Position numbers and translations under genes: made by a program. From Microlunatus soli (GTDB lineage: Bacteria; Actinomycetota; Actinomycetes; Propionibacteriales; Propionibacteriaceae), in contig NZ_LT629772.1 of the NCBI RefSeq assembly GCF_900105385.1, forward strand, positions 3,844,001-3,908,000: 64,000 nucleotides of DNA, in the 5' to 3' direction. Below, piece by piece: positions 1 through 7,346 of this stretch. The notes under the pieces were generated by a model, which saw nothing but the letters and a program-made list of their open reading frames with translations, was not told the origin of the DNA and ran no database searches. Numbering within the stretch: the first letter of the stretch is position 1; each line of letters starts with the position of its first letter.

Positions 1-177
1 CGTCGGGTACGCGGTGTCCCGCCCGTCCAGTGGATGGGCGGAGGCGATCAGGTTCAGCCGGCCCCAGGAGCGACCCTCGGGGTCGAACAGCTCGGCGCGG
101 GGGCGGTTCCCGTCGAGCCGCAGCCGGTAGGTTGCGGCGCGGATCTCCCGGAGGTCGGGGTCGTAGCGGAGCTGCAT
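1..177 (-). CDS. N-terminal fragment of an unidentified protein
   Basis: A minus-strand reading frame opens with ATG at 177 (an in-frame GTG at 186 is the alternative) and runs off the window edge without a stop. The roughly 59 visible residues begin MQLRYDPDLREIRAATYRLR and later contain WGRLNLIASAHPLDG. I do not recognise the family from this fragment. The frame has strong G/C third positions, so it looks genuinely coding. A CebR-like operator lies about 30 bp upstream, and the GH20 gene is on the same strand. A sugar-related role is therefore a guess from context only. Confidence 0.6.
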   Translation of the reverse strand, partial: MQLRYDPDLREIRAATYRLRLDGNRPRAELFDPEGRSWGRLNLIASAHPLDGRDTAYPT

Positions 178-206
178 GACAGCCACGCTGCCACGGATCG
201 GCGGCA

Positions 207-226
207 GTGTGGGAACGCTCCCACAC
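207..226. promoter_or_regulatory. CebR-like LacI-family operator
   Basis: The 20 bp read GTGTGGGAACGCTCCCACAC, with 8-bp perfect arms around a 4-bp centre. The core TGGGAACGCTCCCA differs by one base from the CebR operator of Streptomyces (TGGGAGCGCTCCCA), which controls cello-oligosaccharide use. It lies just upstream of the partial minus-strand gene starting at 177, in the right place to repress it. The regulator that binds it is not identifiable in the window. Confidence 0.7.
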
Positions 227-261
227 CATGTCTCGCCCTGCGGACCGGTGCCCGACCAGGC

Positions 262-1863
262 TCAGGCGGTAGCGCCCTTCCGGTGGGCGGCGGGGCGTTG
301 CCGCAGTCCGGTCCCGCCCCGTTGCCACGGCCGTGCACCGGACTCCGGCCGGTAGTCGACGCCAAGCAGGTCGAGACGAGTCAGATGACCGGCGAGCCGG
401 TCGGAGAATTCCTGCCAGCTCCGGCCGTCGGGATCGGACCAGGCGACCTCGCTGTGCGCGCAGGCCCGGGGGAACAGCATGTACTGCACCCGCCGCATGG
501 TCGGCATGTATTCGGTCCAGACCTGGCACTGGGTGCCGAGGATCTGATCATGAAGCTCGGCCGGGATGCCCTCGGTCGGCTCGAGGCTGTAGGCGCGTTC
601 GGTGTCGATCAGTCCGCCGATGCTGTAGTACTCGTCCGGATCGTCGCTGGGGTAGTAGTCGAAGTAGGTCTTGCTGACCGGCGCCACCACGACCGGCAGG
701 CCGCCCTGCGCGGCGGCGACGCCGTACTTCTCGTCCCGCCAGGCCATCGTGACCGCTCCGGCGAGGATGCCCTCGTCGTTGATCTCGTCCCAGCCGACCA
801 ACTGCCGATCACGCTCGGCCAGCCAGTCCCGGAGTTGCTCGGTGAACCAGCGCTGCAGATGATCCGGCCCGGGCAGGCCGCGCTCGGCGGCCAGTTGCCG
901 GGCTGCCGAACTCTCCTCCCACTCCGATCGCGGGCATTCGTCGCCGCCGACGTGGACGTAGCGGCTGGGGAAGATGTCCAGGACCTCTTCCCAGATGTCG
1001 AAGGCGAAGGCCAGGGCCTGGTCGGACATGTTGAGCACCTCGGGGAACACGCCCCAGGTGGTCGCGGCCCGGTAGCCGGTCCCGGGATGATTGCCGAGTT
1101 CCGGCATCGCCTCCAGCACAGCCAGGACGTGCCCGGGGAATTCGATCTCCGGCACGACGGTGATACCGCGCTGTTCGGCGTAGCTGACCAGCGCCCGAAG
1201 TTGATCTTGGCTGTAGAAGCCGCCGTGCGGGGTGCCGTCGCCGGCAGCCCAGTGCGGATTCTTCGTCTCGGTCCGCCAAGAGGAGATCTCGGTCAACTGC
1301 GGGTACTTCTTCGACTCGAACCGCCAACCCTGATCCTCGGTCAGGTGCAGGTGGAAGGTGTTGTATTTGTGCATCGCCAGCAGGTCGACGAGCCCGATCA
1401 GCTCGTGGTACGGCGTGAAATGCCGCCCGGTGTCGAGCATCACCCCACGCCAGGCGAACCGAGGCTCGTCCTCGATCTCGACGTACGGCACGGCAGTTCC
1501 GCCCCGGGATCCGTTTCGTAGGGCGGGTGCCGGACCGAAGCACGGCACCGGCAGCAGTTGCTTGAGCGTCTGGGCCGCCCAGTTGACGCCACGATCGTCG
1601 GCGGCAGTGATGGCGATCCCGTCGCCGTTCACCGTCAGCCGATATCCCTCCGGTGGCAACCCGTCGTCCTTGATCAACTTCAGGTCGCCGTGTTCGCCGG
1701 GAAGCAGGTCGCACCCGGTCCCGGGGCCGATCAGTCGCCGGACGATCGCCGCCCAGTCAACCGGGCCGGCGATGGCCGCAACAGAGGTCAGGGTGAAGGA
1801 GCCGTCTGCGACGGTCACCGAGCGTGGTTGGGGGAGCAGGTTGAGTGGCGTCGCAGCAGACAT
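262..1863 (-). CDS. beta-N-acetylhexosaminidase, GH20
   Basis: Predicted to remove terminal beta-linked GlcNAc or GalNAc from chitin oligomers or glycans by substrate-assisted catalysis. It has 533 residues: an N-terminal GH20b-like domain (about 8-125) and a GH20 barrel (about 130-500). The hallmark HVGGDE motif is at 304-309, giving the catalytic Asp308-Glu309 pair, and HLHLTEDQGWR at about 171-181 is also typical. No signal peptide is visible, so it is probably cytoplasmic and acts on imported oligosaccharides. The start follows a GGAG four bases upstream. It sits 22 bp after the VOC gene and may be co-transcribed with it. Confidence 0.93.
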   Translation of the reverse strand: MSAATPLNLLPQPRSVTVADGSFTLTSVAAIAGPVDWAAIVRRLIGPGTGCDLLPGEHGDLKLIKDDGLPPEGYRLTVNGDGIAITAADDRGVNWAAQTLKQLLPVPCFGPAPALRNGSRGGTAVPYVEIEDEPRFAWRGVMLDTGRHFTPYHELIGLVDLLAMHKYNTFHLHLTEDQGWRFESKKYPQLTEISSWRTETKNPHWAAGDGTPHGGFYSQDQLRALVSYAEQRGITVVPEIEFPGHVLAVLEAMPELGNHPGTGYRAATTWGVFPEVLNMSDQALAFAFDIWEEVLDIFPSRYVHVGGDECPRSEWEESSAARQLAAERGLPGPDHLQRWFTEQLRDWLAERDRQLVGWDEINDEGILAGAVTMAWRDEKYGVAAAQGGLPVVVAPVSKTYFDYYPSDDPDEYYSIGGLIDTERAYSLEPTEGIPAELHDQILGTQCQVWTEYMPTMRRVQYMLFPRACAHSEVAWSDPDGRSWQEFSDRLAGHLTRLDLLGVDYRPESGARPWQRGGTGLRQRPAAHRKGATA

Positions 1864-1885
1864 GCTCCAACGCTAACGCCTGCGA

Positions 1886-2278
1886 TCAGCCGAGCGCATC
1901 CAGTTCGGGCTGTCCGGTCAGGATGCAGAACTCGTTGCCCTCTGGATCGGCCAGCGTCACCCAACCGGTGCCGTCCGGACGGATGAAATCACCCCGGTGA
2001 CCGGCGCCGAGTCCGATCAGCCGCTCGACTTCGGCGGCCCGGGTGGTGTCGGTCGGACGGAGGTCGAAGTGCAGCCGGTTCTTGATCGTCTTCTCCTCCG
2101 GGACATCGATGAACAACACCTTGTGGCCGCCGTCCGGCGAGATGATCATGCACTCCTCGTGGTCGGGTTCGTTCGGATCGTCGGGGTCCTCGGCGTAGCC
2201 GATCGCCTGGCTCCACCACACGGATTGTTCGTAGGCGTTGCGGGAATCGATCGAGGTGTGCGAGATACGCAGGGTCAT
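1886..2278 (-). CDS. VOC-family (glyoxalase/bleomycin-resistance fold) protein
   Basis: A 130-residue single-domain vicinal-oxygen-chelate protein. HFDLRPTDTTRAAEVERL and the terminal GWVTLADPEGNEFCIL are typical of the actinobacterial glyoxalase-like group. The frame stays open for 66 codons upstream. I chose the ATG at 2278 because it gives the normal family length and keeps the iron box and divergent promoter at 2336 outside the gene. The substrate is unknown: members include lyases, dioxygenases and drug-binding proteins. The gene is divergent from the siderophore-binding lipoprotein. Confidence 0.82.
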   Translation of the reverse strand: MTLRISHTSIDSRNAYEQSVWWSQAIGYAEDPDDPNEPDHEECMIISPDGGHKVLFIDVPEEKTIKNRLHFDLRPTDTTRAAEVERLIGLGAGHRGDFIRPDGTGWVTLADPEGNEFCILTGQPELDALG

Positions 2279-2335
2279 GGTCCGACGCTGCCAGATTGCG
2301 GTCGCGCTGGCCACCTGGTATCTCCCGGCGCTAGA

Positions 2336-2351
2336 GTTAGGTAAACCTAAC
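2336..2351. promoter_or_regulatory. DtxR/IdeR-type iron box
   Basis: GTTAGGTAAACCTAAC is a perfect 7-bp inverted repeat around AA. It closely resembles the DtxR/IdeR consensus half-site TTAGG...CCTAA. It overlaps a possible -10 (TAGAGT, 2332-2337) and ends 15 bp before the GTG start of the iron-siderophore binding protein, so iron repression of that gene is expected. Confidence 0.85.
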
Positions 2352-2366
2352 TTCGAGGGGTGTCGG

Positions 2367-3329
2367 GTGCGGACGAATCGCAGAGCCGTGTTGTCGGGAG
2401 CGTCGATGATCCTCGCCGGCGCGGCAGCCGGCGGACTGGTCGGCTGCAATTCCTCCGGCTCGTCGTCGGCCCGCACCTCGCCGGCATCAGCCGTGGTCCG
2501 TCACAAGTTCGGCAGCACGGCGGTGCCGGCCGATGTGCGTCGAGTGGTGACCGTCGGCTGGAACGATCAGGATTTCGTGTTGCCGTTCGGGATCGTCCCG
2601 GTCGGTGTCCGCGGCTGGTTCGACAACTACGACCGCTTGCCGTGGGTGCAACGGTCGACAGCAGGACGGCCGCTGCCGGTCGTGTCGACCGATGAGATCG
2701 ACTTCGAGCAGATCGCGGCGGCTCGTCCGGAGCTGATCCTGGCGATCTACGAGACGGTCGATCAGGCGACCTATCGTCGGCTTTCCGAGATCGCCCCGAC
2801 CGTGGTTCAGCCGGCCGGGCGCCGTGACGAGGAGACCCCCTGGGACGCTCAGCTGTTGATCACCGGGCAGGCCCTCGGACGGGAGGATCGGGCCCACGCG
2901 TTGATCAAGGACGTGCAGACTGCGGTTGACCGGGCGAAGACCGAGCACCCAGAGTTCGTCGGCGCCGTGCTGGTGGAGGACTACGGCCCGGAGAACGGTG
3001 GCCACTACCTGATCGGCAAGGGTGATCCTCGACGGGCGCTGGTGGATGCCCTGGGCTTCGCCACTCAGCAGCAGAAGGGCGAGCTGAGCGAGGAGAAGCT
3101 GTCGATCCTCGACCGGGACATCCTGTTCGTGCTCGGTGCCACCGAGTCACAGATGCTGCGTTCGAAGCTGTTCGCCCGGCTGCAGGTCGTCAAGCAGGGG
3201 CGGACGCTCTACACCAGCTTCGAGTCCGACCTGGCCGCGGCGCTGTCCTACTCCGGACCGGACGCGCTGCTGTACGCGGTGGATGCGCTGGTGCCACGAC
3301 TCGCCGCGGCCCTGAAACGCCGTTCGTGA
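2367..3329 (+). CDS. iron-siderophore ABC transporter substrate-binding lipoprotein
   Basis: Predicted extracellular ferric-siderophore receptor of the FecB/FepB/FhuD type (320 residues). A twin-arginine stretch TNRRAVLSG precedes a hydrophobic core and lipobox LVGC with the lipidated Cys at residue 27, suggesting Tat export and membrane anchoring. The mature part has the periplasmic-binding features RRVVTVGWNDQDFVL and FEQIAAARPELIL. GTG 2367 is preferred because GAGGGG lies upstream and the earlier in-frame ATG would swallow the iron box. No FecCD permease or ATPase is adjacent, so it must rely on a transporter encoded elsewhere. Confidence 0.9.
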   Translation: MRTNRRAVLSGASMILAGAAAGGLVGCNSSGSSSARTSPASAVVRHKFGSTAVPADVRRVVTVGWNDQDFVLPFGIVPVGVRGWFDNYDRLPWVQRSTAGRPLPVVSTDEIDFEQIAAARPELILAIYETVDQATYRRLSEIAPTVVQPAGRRDEETPWDAQLLITGQALGREDRAHALIKDVQTAVDRAKTEHPEFVGAVLVEDYGPENGGHYLIGKGDPRRALVDALGFATQQQKGELSEEKLSILDRDILFVLGATESQMLRSKLFARLQVVKQGRTLYTSFESDLAAALSYSGPDALLYAVDALVPRLAAALKRRS

Positions 3330-3390
3330 CGAAAGGCCGATAGCGCTAGCCTGCAGCCTCGGGCCGAGATCAGGACAGCGGAGGAGAAGG

Positions 3391-4179
3391 ATGCCGGGCG
3401 GGTGGCATGACGTTGCCGAGGCGTATCGGCGTTCCTTCGCGGGCGTCTGTGCGGGGACGTTTCCGGTGCTGCTGGAGGTGCTCGACACCGGCGACCGGGT
3501 GCTCGACGTCGGTTCGGGAACCGGCGCGTTCGCCGGGCAGGCAGCCGACCGTGGGGCGACGGTGACGGCGGTCGACTCCGACCCGTCCATGGTGGCGATC
3601 GCCGCCACCGCGCTCGGTGAACGTGCTGCCGCCGTGCGGGGAAGCCTTCCACAGCTCGGCTTTGCCGCCGACGCCTTCGATGTCGTGGTGGCGAACTTCG
3701 TGATCAATCACGTCCGGCAGCCGGGACAGGGCGTCGCCGAGCTGGTGCGCGTGACCCGGCCAGGAGGGGTCGTCCTGTTGACCACCTGGACCAATCAACC
3801 GACCGCTCAGGCACGCCTGATCAACGGCGCCTTCGACGAGGTCGAGGCGATCCGACCGGCAGGCATTCGGCTGCCACCCGAGGACGACTTCGAACGATCG
3901 ATCGACGGGCTGGCCGAGCTGTGCACCGGCGCCGGACTTCAGATCCGGGAAGGACGCGAACTGCGCTGGGACTGGCGGATCGCCTGGGACGACCTGTGGG
4001 AGGGGATCTCGGCCGGTGTCGCGGGTGTCGGACAGACCTATCTGGCGCAGTCGCCGGAGATCCAAGATCGTTTTCGAGATGCACTGCGTAGCCGGGCGAC
4101 CGAGCTGACCCGAGACGGCGAGATCGTGCTGCCGTCGGTTGCGGCCTACGTCGTTGGGATCAAGCCGGCCGCCAACTGA
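3391..4179 (+). CDS. class I SAM-dependent methyltransferase
   Basis: A 262-residue Rossmann methyltransferase of the UbiE/Methyltransf_11 kind. SAM-binding motif I is VLDVGSGTGAFAG (37-49), the acidic end of strand 2 is VTAVDSDPSM, and VVVANFVINHV is the post-II motif. A strong GGAGGAG precedes the ATG. The substrate cannot be read from the sequence. It is convergent with the sugar permease gene, with one base between their stop codons, so no room remains for a separate terminator. Confidence 0.9.
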   Translation: MPGGWHDVAEAYRRSFAGVCAGTFPVLLEVLDTGDRVLDVGSGTGAFAGQAADRGATVTAVDSDPSMVAIAATALGERAAAVRGSLPQLGFAADAFDVVVANFVINHVRQPGQGVAELVRVTRPGGVVLLTTWTNQPTAQARLINGAFDEVEAIRPAGIRLPPEDDFERSIDGLAELCTGAGLQIREGRELRWDWRIAWDDLWEGISAGVAGVGQTYLAQSPEIQDRFRDALRSRATELTRDGEIVLPSVAAYVVGIKPAAN

Positions 4180-4180
4180 C

Positions 4181-5044
4181 TCAGGTGCCGCCGAGTCCGG
4201 AGGAGGTCAGACCGTCCATGAACTTGCGCTGCATCAGCAGGAACGCCAGCACCATCGGCGCGGCCATGATCACGCCGGCCGCGGCGATCAGGCTGTAGTC
4301 CAGCGTGAAGCCCTGTTTGAAGTTGAACATCGCACTGGACACCGGGAGGAATTCCTCGGACTGGATGAAGGTGACGGCGAGCAGGAATTCGTTGTAGGAC
4401 TGCAGGGCCACGGTCAATGCAACCGTCATCACACCCGGCCAGGCCATCGGCAGCAGCACCCTGGCGAAGACCACCAGCTCGTTGGCGCCGTCGATCCGGG
4501 CGGCCTCCTCGAAGTCGTGCGGGATGTCGATCATGAACGATCGCAGCAGCAGCGTCGCAAACGGAGAGAACACCGCGGCGTGGATCAAGATCAGACCGAG
4601 GTGGGTGTCATAGAGATGCACCCGTGCCATCAGGTAGAACAGCGGCACCAGGAACAACTGGATCGGTAGCGATGCGGTCACCAACAGGTAGACGAACACT
4701 CCCGACGAACCGGCCACCTGCAGCCGGGCCATTGCGTAGGCCGCCAGGCTGGAGATGAGCACCACCAGCAGCACGGTGCCGGCGACGATGATCAAGGAAT
4801 TGAGCAGTCCGGTGCCGATCCGGCCGGTCGTCCACGCTTCGGCGAAGTTGCTCCATCGCCAGGTCCAGGGCAGGCCGATCGGGTTGGCGGCGAGCTCGGC
4901 CTGGGACTTCAGAGACTCGGTCAGGAACAGGTAGAGCGGGGTCAGACAGATCAGCCCCAGGGCGATCAGGACGACGTAGCGGGCGACGACACCGATGCCG
5001 ACTGTCCGCTGCTGCGACGCCCGTGCCAGCGTGTGGGTGCTCAT
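4181..5044 (-). CDS. carbohydrate ABC transporter permease, MalG type
   Basis: Inner-membrane subunit of a CUT1 sugar importer (287 residues, about six transmembrane segments). The coupling EAA loop is visible as EEAARIDGANELVVFARVLL. Start MSTHTLARAS at 5044 overlaps the stop of the upstream permease by one base (TGATG), implying translational coupling. It is the last gene of the operon read from 9764. The substrate is not determinable, but the operon carries an ADP-ribosylglycohydrolase-family enzyme, which may act on the imported compound. Confidence 0.93.
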   Translation of the reverse strand: MSTHTLARASQQRTVGIGVVARYVVLIALGLICLTPLYLFLTESLKSQAELAANPIGLPWTWRWSNFAEAWTTGRIGTGLLNSLIIVAGTVLLVVLISSLAAYAMARLQVAGSSGVFVYLLVTASLPIQLFLVPLFYLMARVHLYDTHLGLILIHAAVFSPFATLLLRSFMIDIPHDFEEAARIDGANELVVFARVLLPMAWPGVMTVALTVALQSYNEFLLAVTFIQSEEFLPVSSAMFNFKQGFTLDYSLIAAAGVIMAAPMVLAFLLMQRKFMDGLTSSGLGGT

Positions 5045-5964
5045 CAGATGTCCCATCCTCTCCACCGGCGCAGCCCCAGGTAGCCCAGAGTGACGACGAT
5101 GCTGATCAGGGCCAGGACGATGCCCATCGCGGCCGCGTAGCCGGCCTCGTAGGTGGAGAACGCGGTCGTGTAGAGCAGGGTGCCGACCACGTCGGTCGAT
5201 CCTGCGGGCCCGCCGCCGGTCATGATGTAGATGTAGTCGAAGACCAGGAACGACCAGATGATCGTCATCAGGCCCATGAAGACCAGGGTCGGCCGGATCC
5301 CCGGGATCGTGATGTTGAGGAACTGCTGCCAGCCGCCCGCTCCGTCGAGTCTCGCCGCTTCGTAGAGGGACGGGTTGACGCCGGCCATTGCAGCGATGAA
5401 GACGACCATCAGATAGCCCCACCATTGCCAGGTGTTGGCGACGGCGACGCCGGGCAACGCGGTCGACACGTTGCCGAGCACGTTGAGATCCGAGCCGAGT
5501 GCCTTGATGATGCCGTACACCGGGGAGTAGATGTTCTCCCAGATCGTGGCGACCACGATGGTGGCCAGGGTGTAGGGGATGAAGAAGATCACCCGGAAGA
5601 TCATCTGACCGCGCGTCGTCCGGGACAGCAGGAATGCGGCCGCCAGGGCCAACCCGATCGGCACGATCAGGAAGAAGATCGTCCACCAGATGTTGTTGAT
5701 CAAAGCCTGCAGGAACTTGTCGTCGGTGAACAGTCGGAGATAGTTCTGCAGTCCGACGAAGTCGGCGTTCCCGATGCCCGTCCAGTCGGTGAAGGAGTAG
5801 AACACACTCAGCACGGCCGGGCCGCCGATGACGAAAAGATTCAGCGCCAGCAGCGGCGCGAGGAACAGCCAGCCGGTCAGCTGGCGTCTGCGACGGCTGC
5901 GGATCGCGGCAGGTCGCACGGCCTCGGACCGTGCGACGGTGTCGGGCGAGACGGTGCTGGTCAT
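5044..5964 (-). CDS. carbohydrate ABC transporter permease, MalF type
   Basis: Partner permease of a CUT1 importer (306 residues from the chosen start). A basic N-terminal tail (RSRRRRQLTGW) is followed by six hydrophobic segments and the EAA loop YEAARLDGAGGWQQFLNITI. ATG 5964 (MTSTVS) is chosen because it makes a 4-base ATGA overlap with the binding-protein stop. The ATG five codons earlier would overlap more. No ATPase gene is in the operon, so it probably shares a multitask MsiK-like ATPase, as is common in actinobacteria. Confidence 0.93.
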   Translation of the reverse strand: MTSTVSPDTVARSEAVRPAAIRSRRRRQLTGWLFLAPLLALNLFVIGGPAVLSVFYSFTDWTGIGNADFVGLQNYLRLFTDDKFLQALINNIWWTIFFLIVPIGLALAAAFLLSRTTRGQMIFRVIFFIPYTLATIVVATIWENIYSPVYGIIKALGSDLNVLGNVSTALPGVAVANTWQWWGYLMVVFIAAMAGVNPSLYEAARLDGAGGWQQFLNITIPGIRPTLVFMGLMTIIWSFLVFDYIYIMTGGGPAGSTDVVGTLLYTTAFSTYEAGYAAAMGIVLALISIVVTLGYLGLRRWRGWDI

Positions 5965-7337
5965 CGCCGCACCTGCCAATCCGGGATCGGCGGCACCTTG
6001 CCGTCCTCGGCCTCTTCACCGAAGATCTCGTCGAGCCCCTCGCAGTACTCCCGAGCGGACAGTTCGCCGATGATCACGCGATCCATCTGTTCGTAGAGGT
6101 AGACGTCGCTGCGTGGTGGCCAGAATGTCCAGGACAGATAGCCGATCCGGTCGGCCCGATCGACGGCGTCGTAGAGCCGCCGGACCCTGGCGTCGAGATC
6201 GTCCGGATAGTCGCCCGGGTCGTAGTTCAAGGGGAGGGGCTGGCTGGAGACATCGGCCACGCTACGCAACTGGGCGCGCGGATCCTGGATCAGGAAGTCG
6301 AGGTAAGCGGCAGCGTCGTCGGGCTGTGGTGAGTCGGAGTTGATCGAGAATGTCGAGCCGACGCCCATCGCATACAGCTCCCGGGTCGTCGTATCGCCGA
6401 ATTGCGGAATGGGCGCCCAGTCCCACTGGTCGTCGTTCTTCTCGTCGGGGTTGAAGTAGGGCGCCATCGAGGAGAAGGCCCAGCTGCCGATGAACAAGCA
6501 GCCGACGGTCCCGTCGACGAGTCCGGCCCACAGGTCGGCCTCGCGATTGGTGAAGTAGGACTCGATGCCGCCGCCGATCCACCCCTTGTCGAAGTAGCTC
6601 TTCAGCAGCGCGATCGCGTCGACGATCCGCCGATCCGTCCACTTGATCTTGCTGGTCAGGGCATCGTGCACCGCCTCCGGGCCGGCGGCGTGATTGACGA
6701 AGATGCTGACCAGCCATTCCGTGGTGGCGGCCCAGTCGCCGGCACCGATGCCGACCGGCATCATGTCCGCCGCCTTCGCTGCGGTGGCGAAGGATTCGAA
6801 CTCCGCACGGTCGGTCGGGACCTGCCAGCCGTTGTCCCGGAAGACCTTCGCGTTGTAGACCATGATCATCGTCTCGTACGAGGTCGGAATCATGTAGCAG
6901 TGGTCCTGCAGGATCCCAGCCTGGTAGGCCCACGGCAGCATCAACTGCTGCCAGGAATGCTTGTCTGCGTAGGGATCCAGCGACACGAACCGGTCGGCGT
7001 TGACGAACTCGAGGCCATAGGACGGGCCCGCGGTGTAGACCAGGTCGGGGCCGGAGCCGGAGGCGATCGCGGTGCGCTGCAGCCGTTGCAGCGCGTCGTC
7101 GTCACCGCGGATGGTGAGGGTGAGCGGCACCCCGCTGTGCTGGCTGTTGAAGGGTGCGACGAAGTGCTGCTCGTAGTAGTCGCGCTGGTCGTTGTCGGTG
7201 AAGGTCAGCCACAGTGACAATCCGTTGCCGGCGCTGCGGGTCGCCGACCCCTGGATGCAGCCACTGAGTGAGCCGGTCAGGGCGGCGGTCGAGGCCAGTG
7301 CCAGCAGGCTTCGTCGACTCATCGTTGAGGTGGACAT
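5961..7337 (-). CDS. extracellular sugar-binding lipoprotein of ABC transporter
   Basis: Family 1 solute-binding protein (458 residues). SRRSLLALAS and lipobox LSGC (lipid Cys 27) predict lipoprotein export, possibly by Tat. The mature domain has typical features such as LVYTAGPSYGLEFV and CLFIGSWAF in the ligand cleft. It lies nine bases after the ADP-ribosylglycohydrolase stop and overlaps the permease gene by ATGA. The start at 7337 lacks a clear ribosome site; an internal ATG at 7322 (MSRRSLL) is the alternative. Ligand unknown. Confidence 0.92.
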   Translation of the reverse strand: MSTSTMSRRSLLALASTAALTGSLSGCIQGSATRSAGNGLSLWLTFTDNDQRDYYEQHFVAPFNSQHSGVPLTLTIRGDDDALQRLQRTAIASGSGPDLVYTAGPSYGLEFVNADRFVSLDPYADKHSWQQLMLPWAYQAGILQDHCYMIPTSYETMIMVYNAKVFRDNGWQVPTDRAEFESFATAAKAADMMPVGIGAGDWAATTEWLVSIFVNHAAGPEAVHDALTSKIKWTDRRIVDAIALLKSYFDKGWIGGGIESYFTNREADLWAGLVDGTVGCLFIGSWAFSSMAPYFNPDEKNDDQWDWAPIPQFGDTTTRELYAMGVGSTFSINSDSPQPDDAAAYLDFLIQDPRAQLRSVADVSSQPLPLNYDPGDYPDDLDARVRRLYDAVDRADRIGYLSWTFWPPRSDVYLYEQMDRVIIGELSAREYCEGLDEIFGEEAEDGKVPPIPDWQVRR

Positions 7338-7346
7338 CGGCTCGGG

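Noticed and set aside
34-1521. Long plus-strand open frame opposite the GH20 gene
   Set aside because: It mirrors a gene with clear GH20 motifs, and its translation is Gly/Val/Asp-rich without any family feature; long antisense frames are expected at this G+C.
4181-6019. 612-codon minus-strand frame spanning both sugar permeases
   Set aside because: Its first half is an out-of-frame reading of the MalF-type gene; only the part from 5044 downward is the real MalG-type protein.
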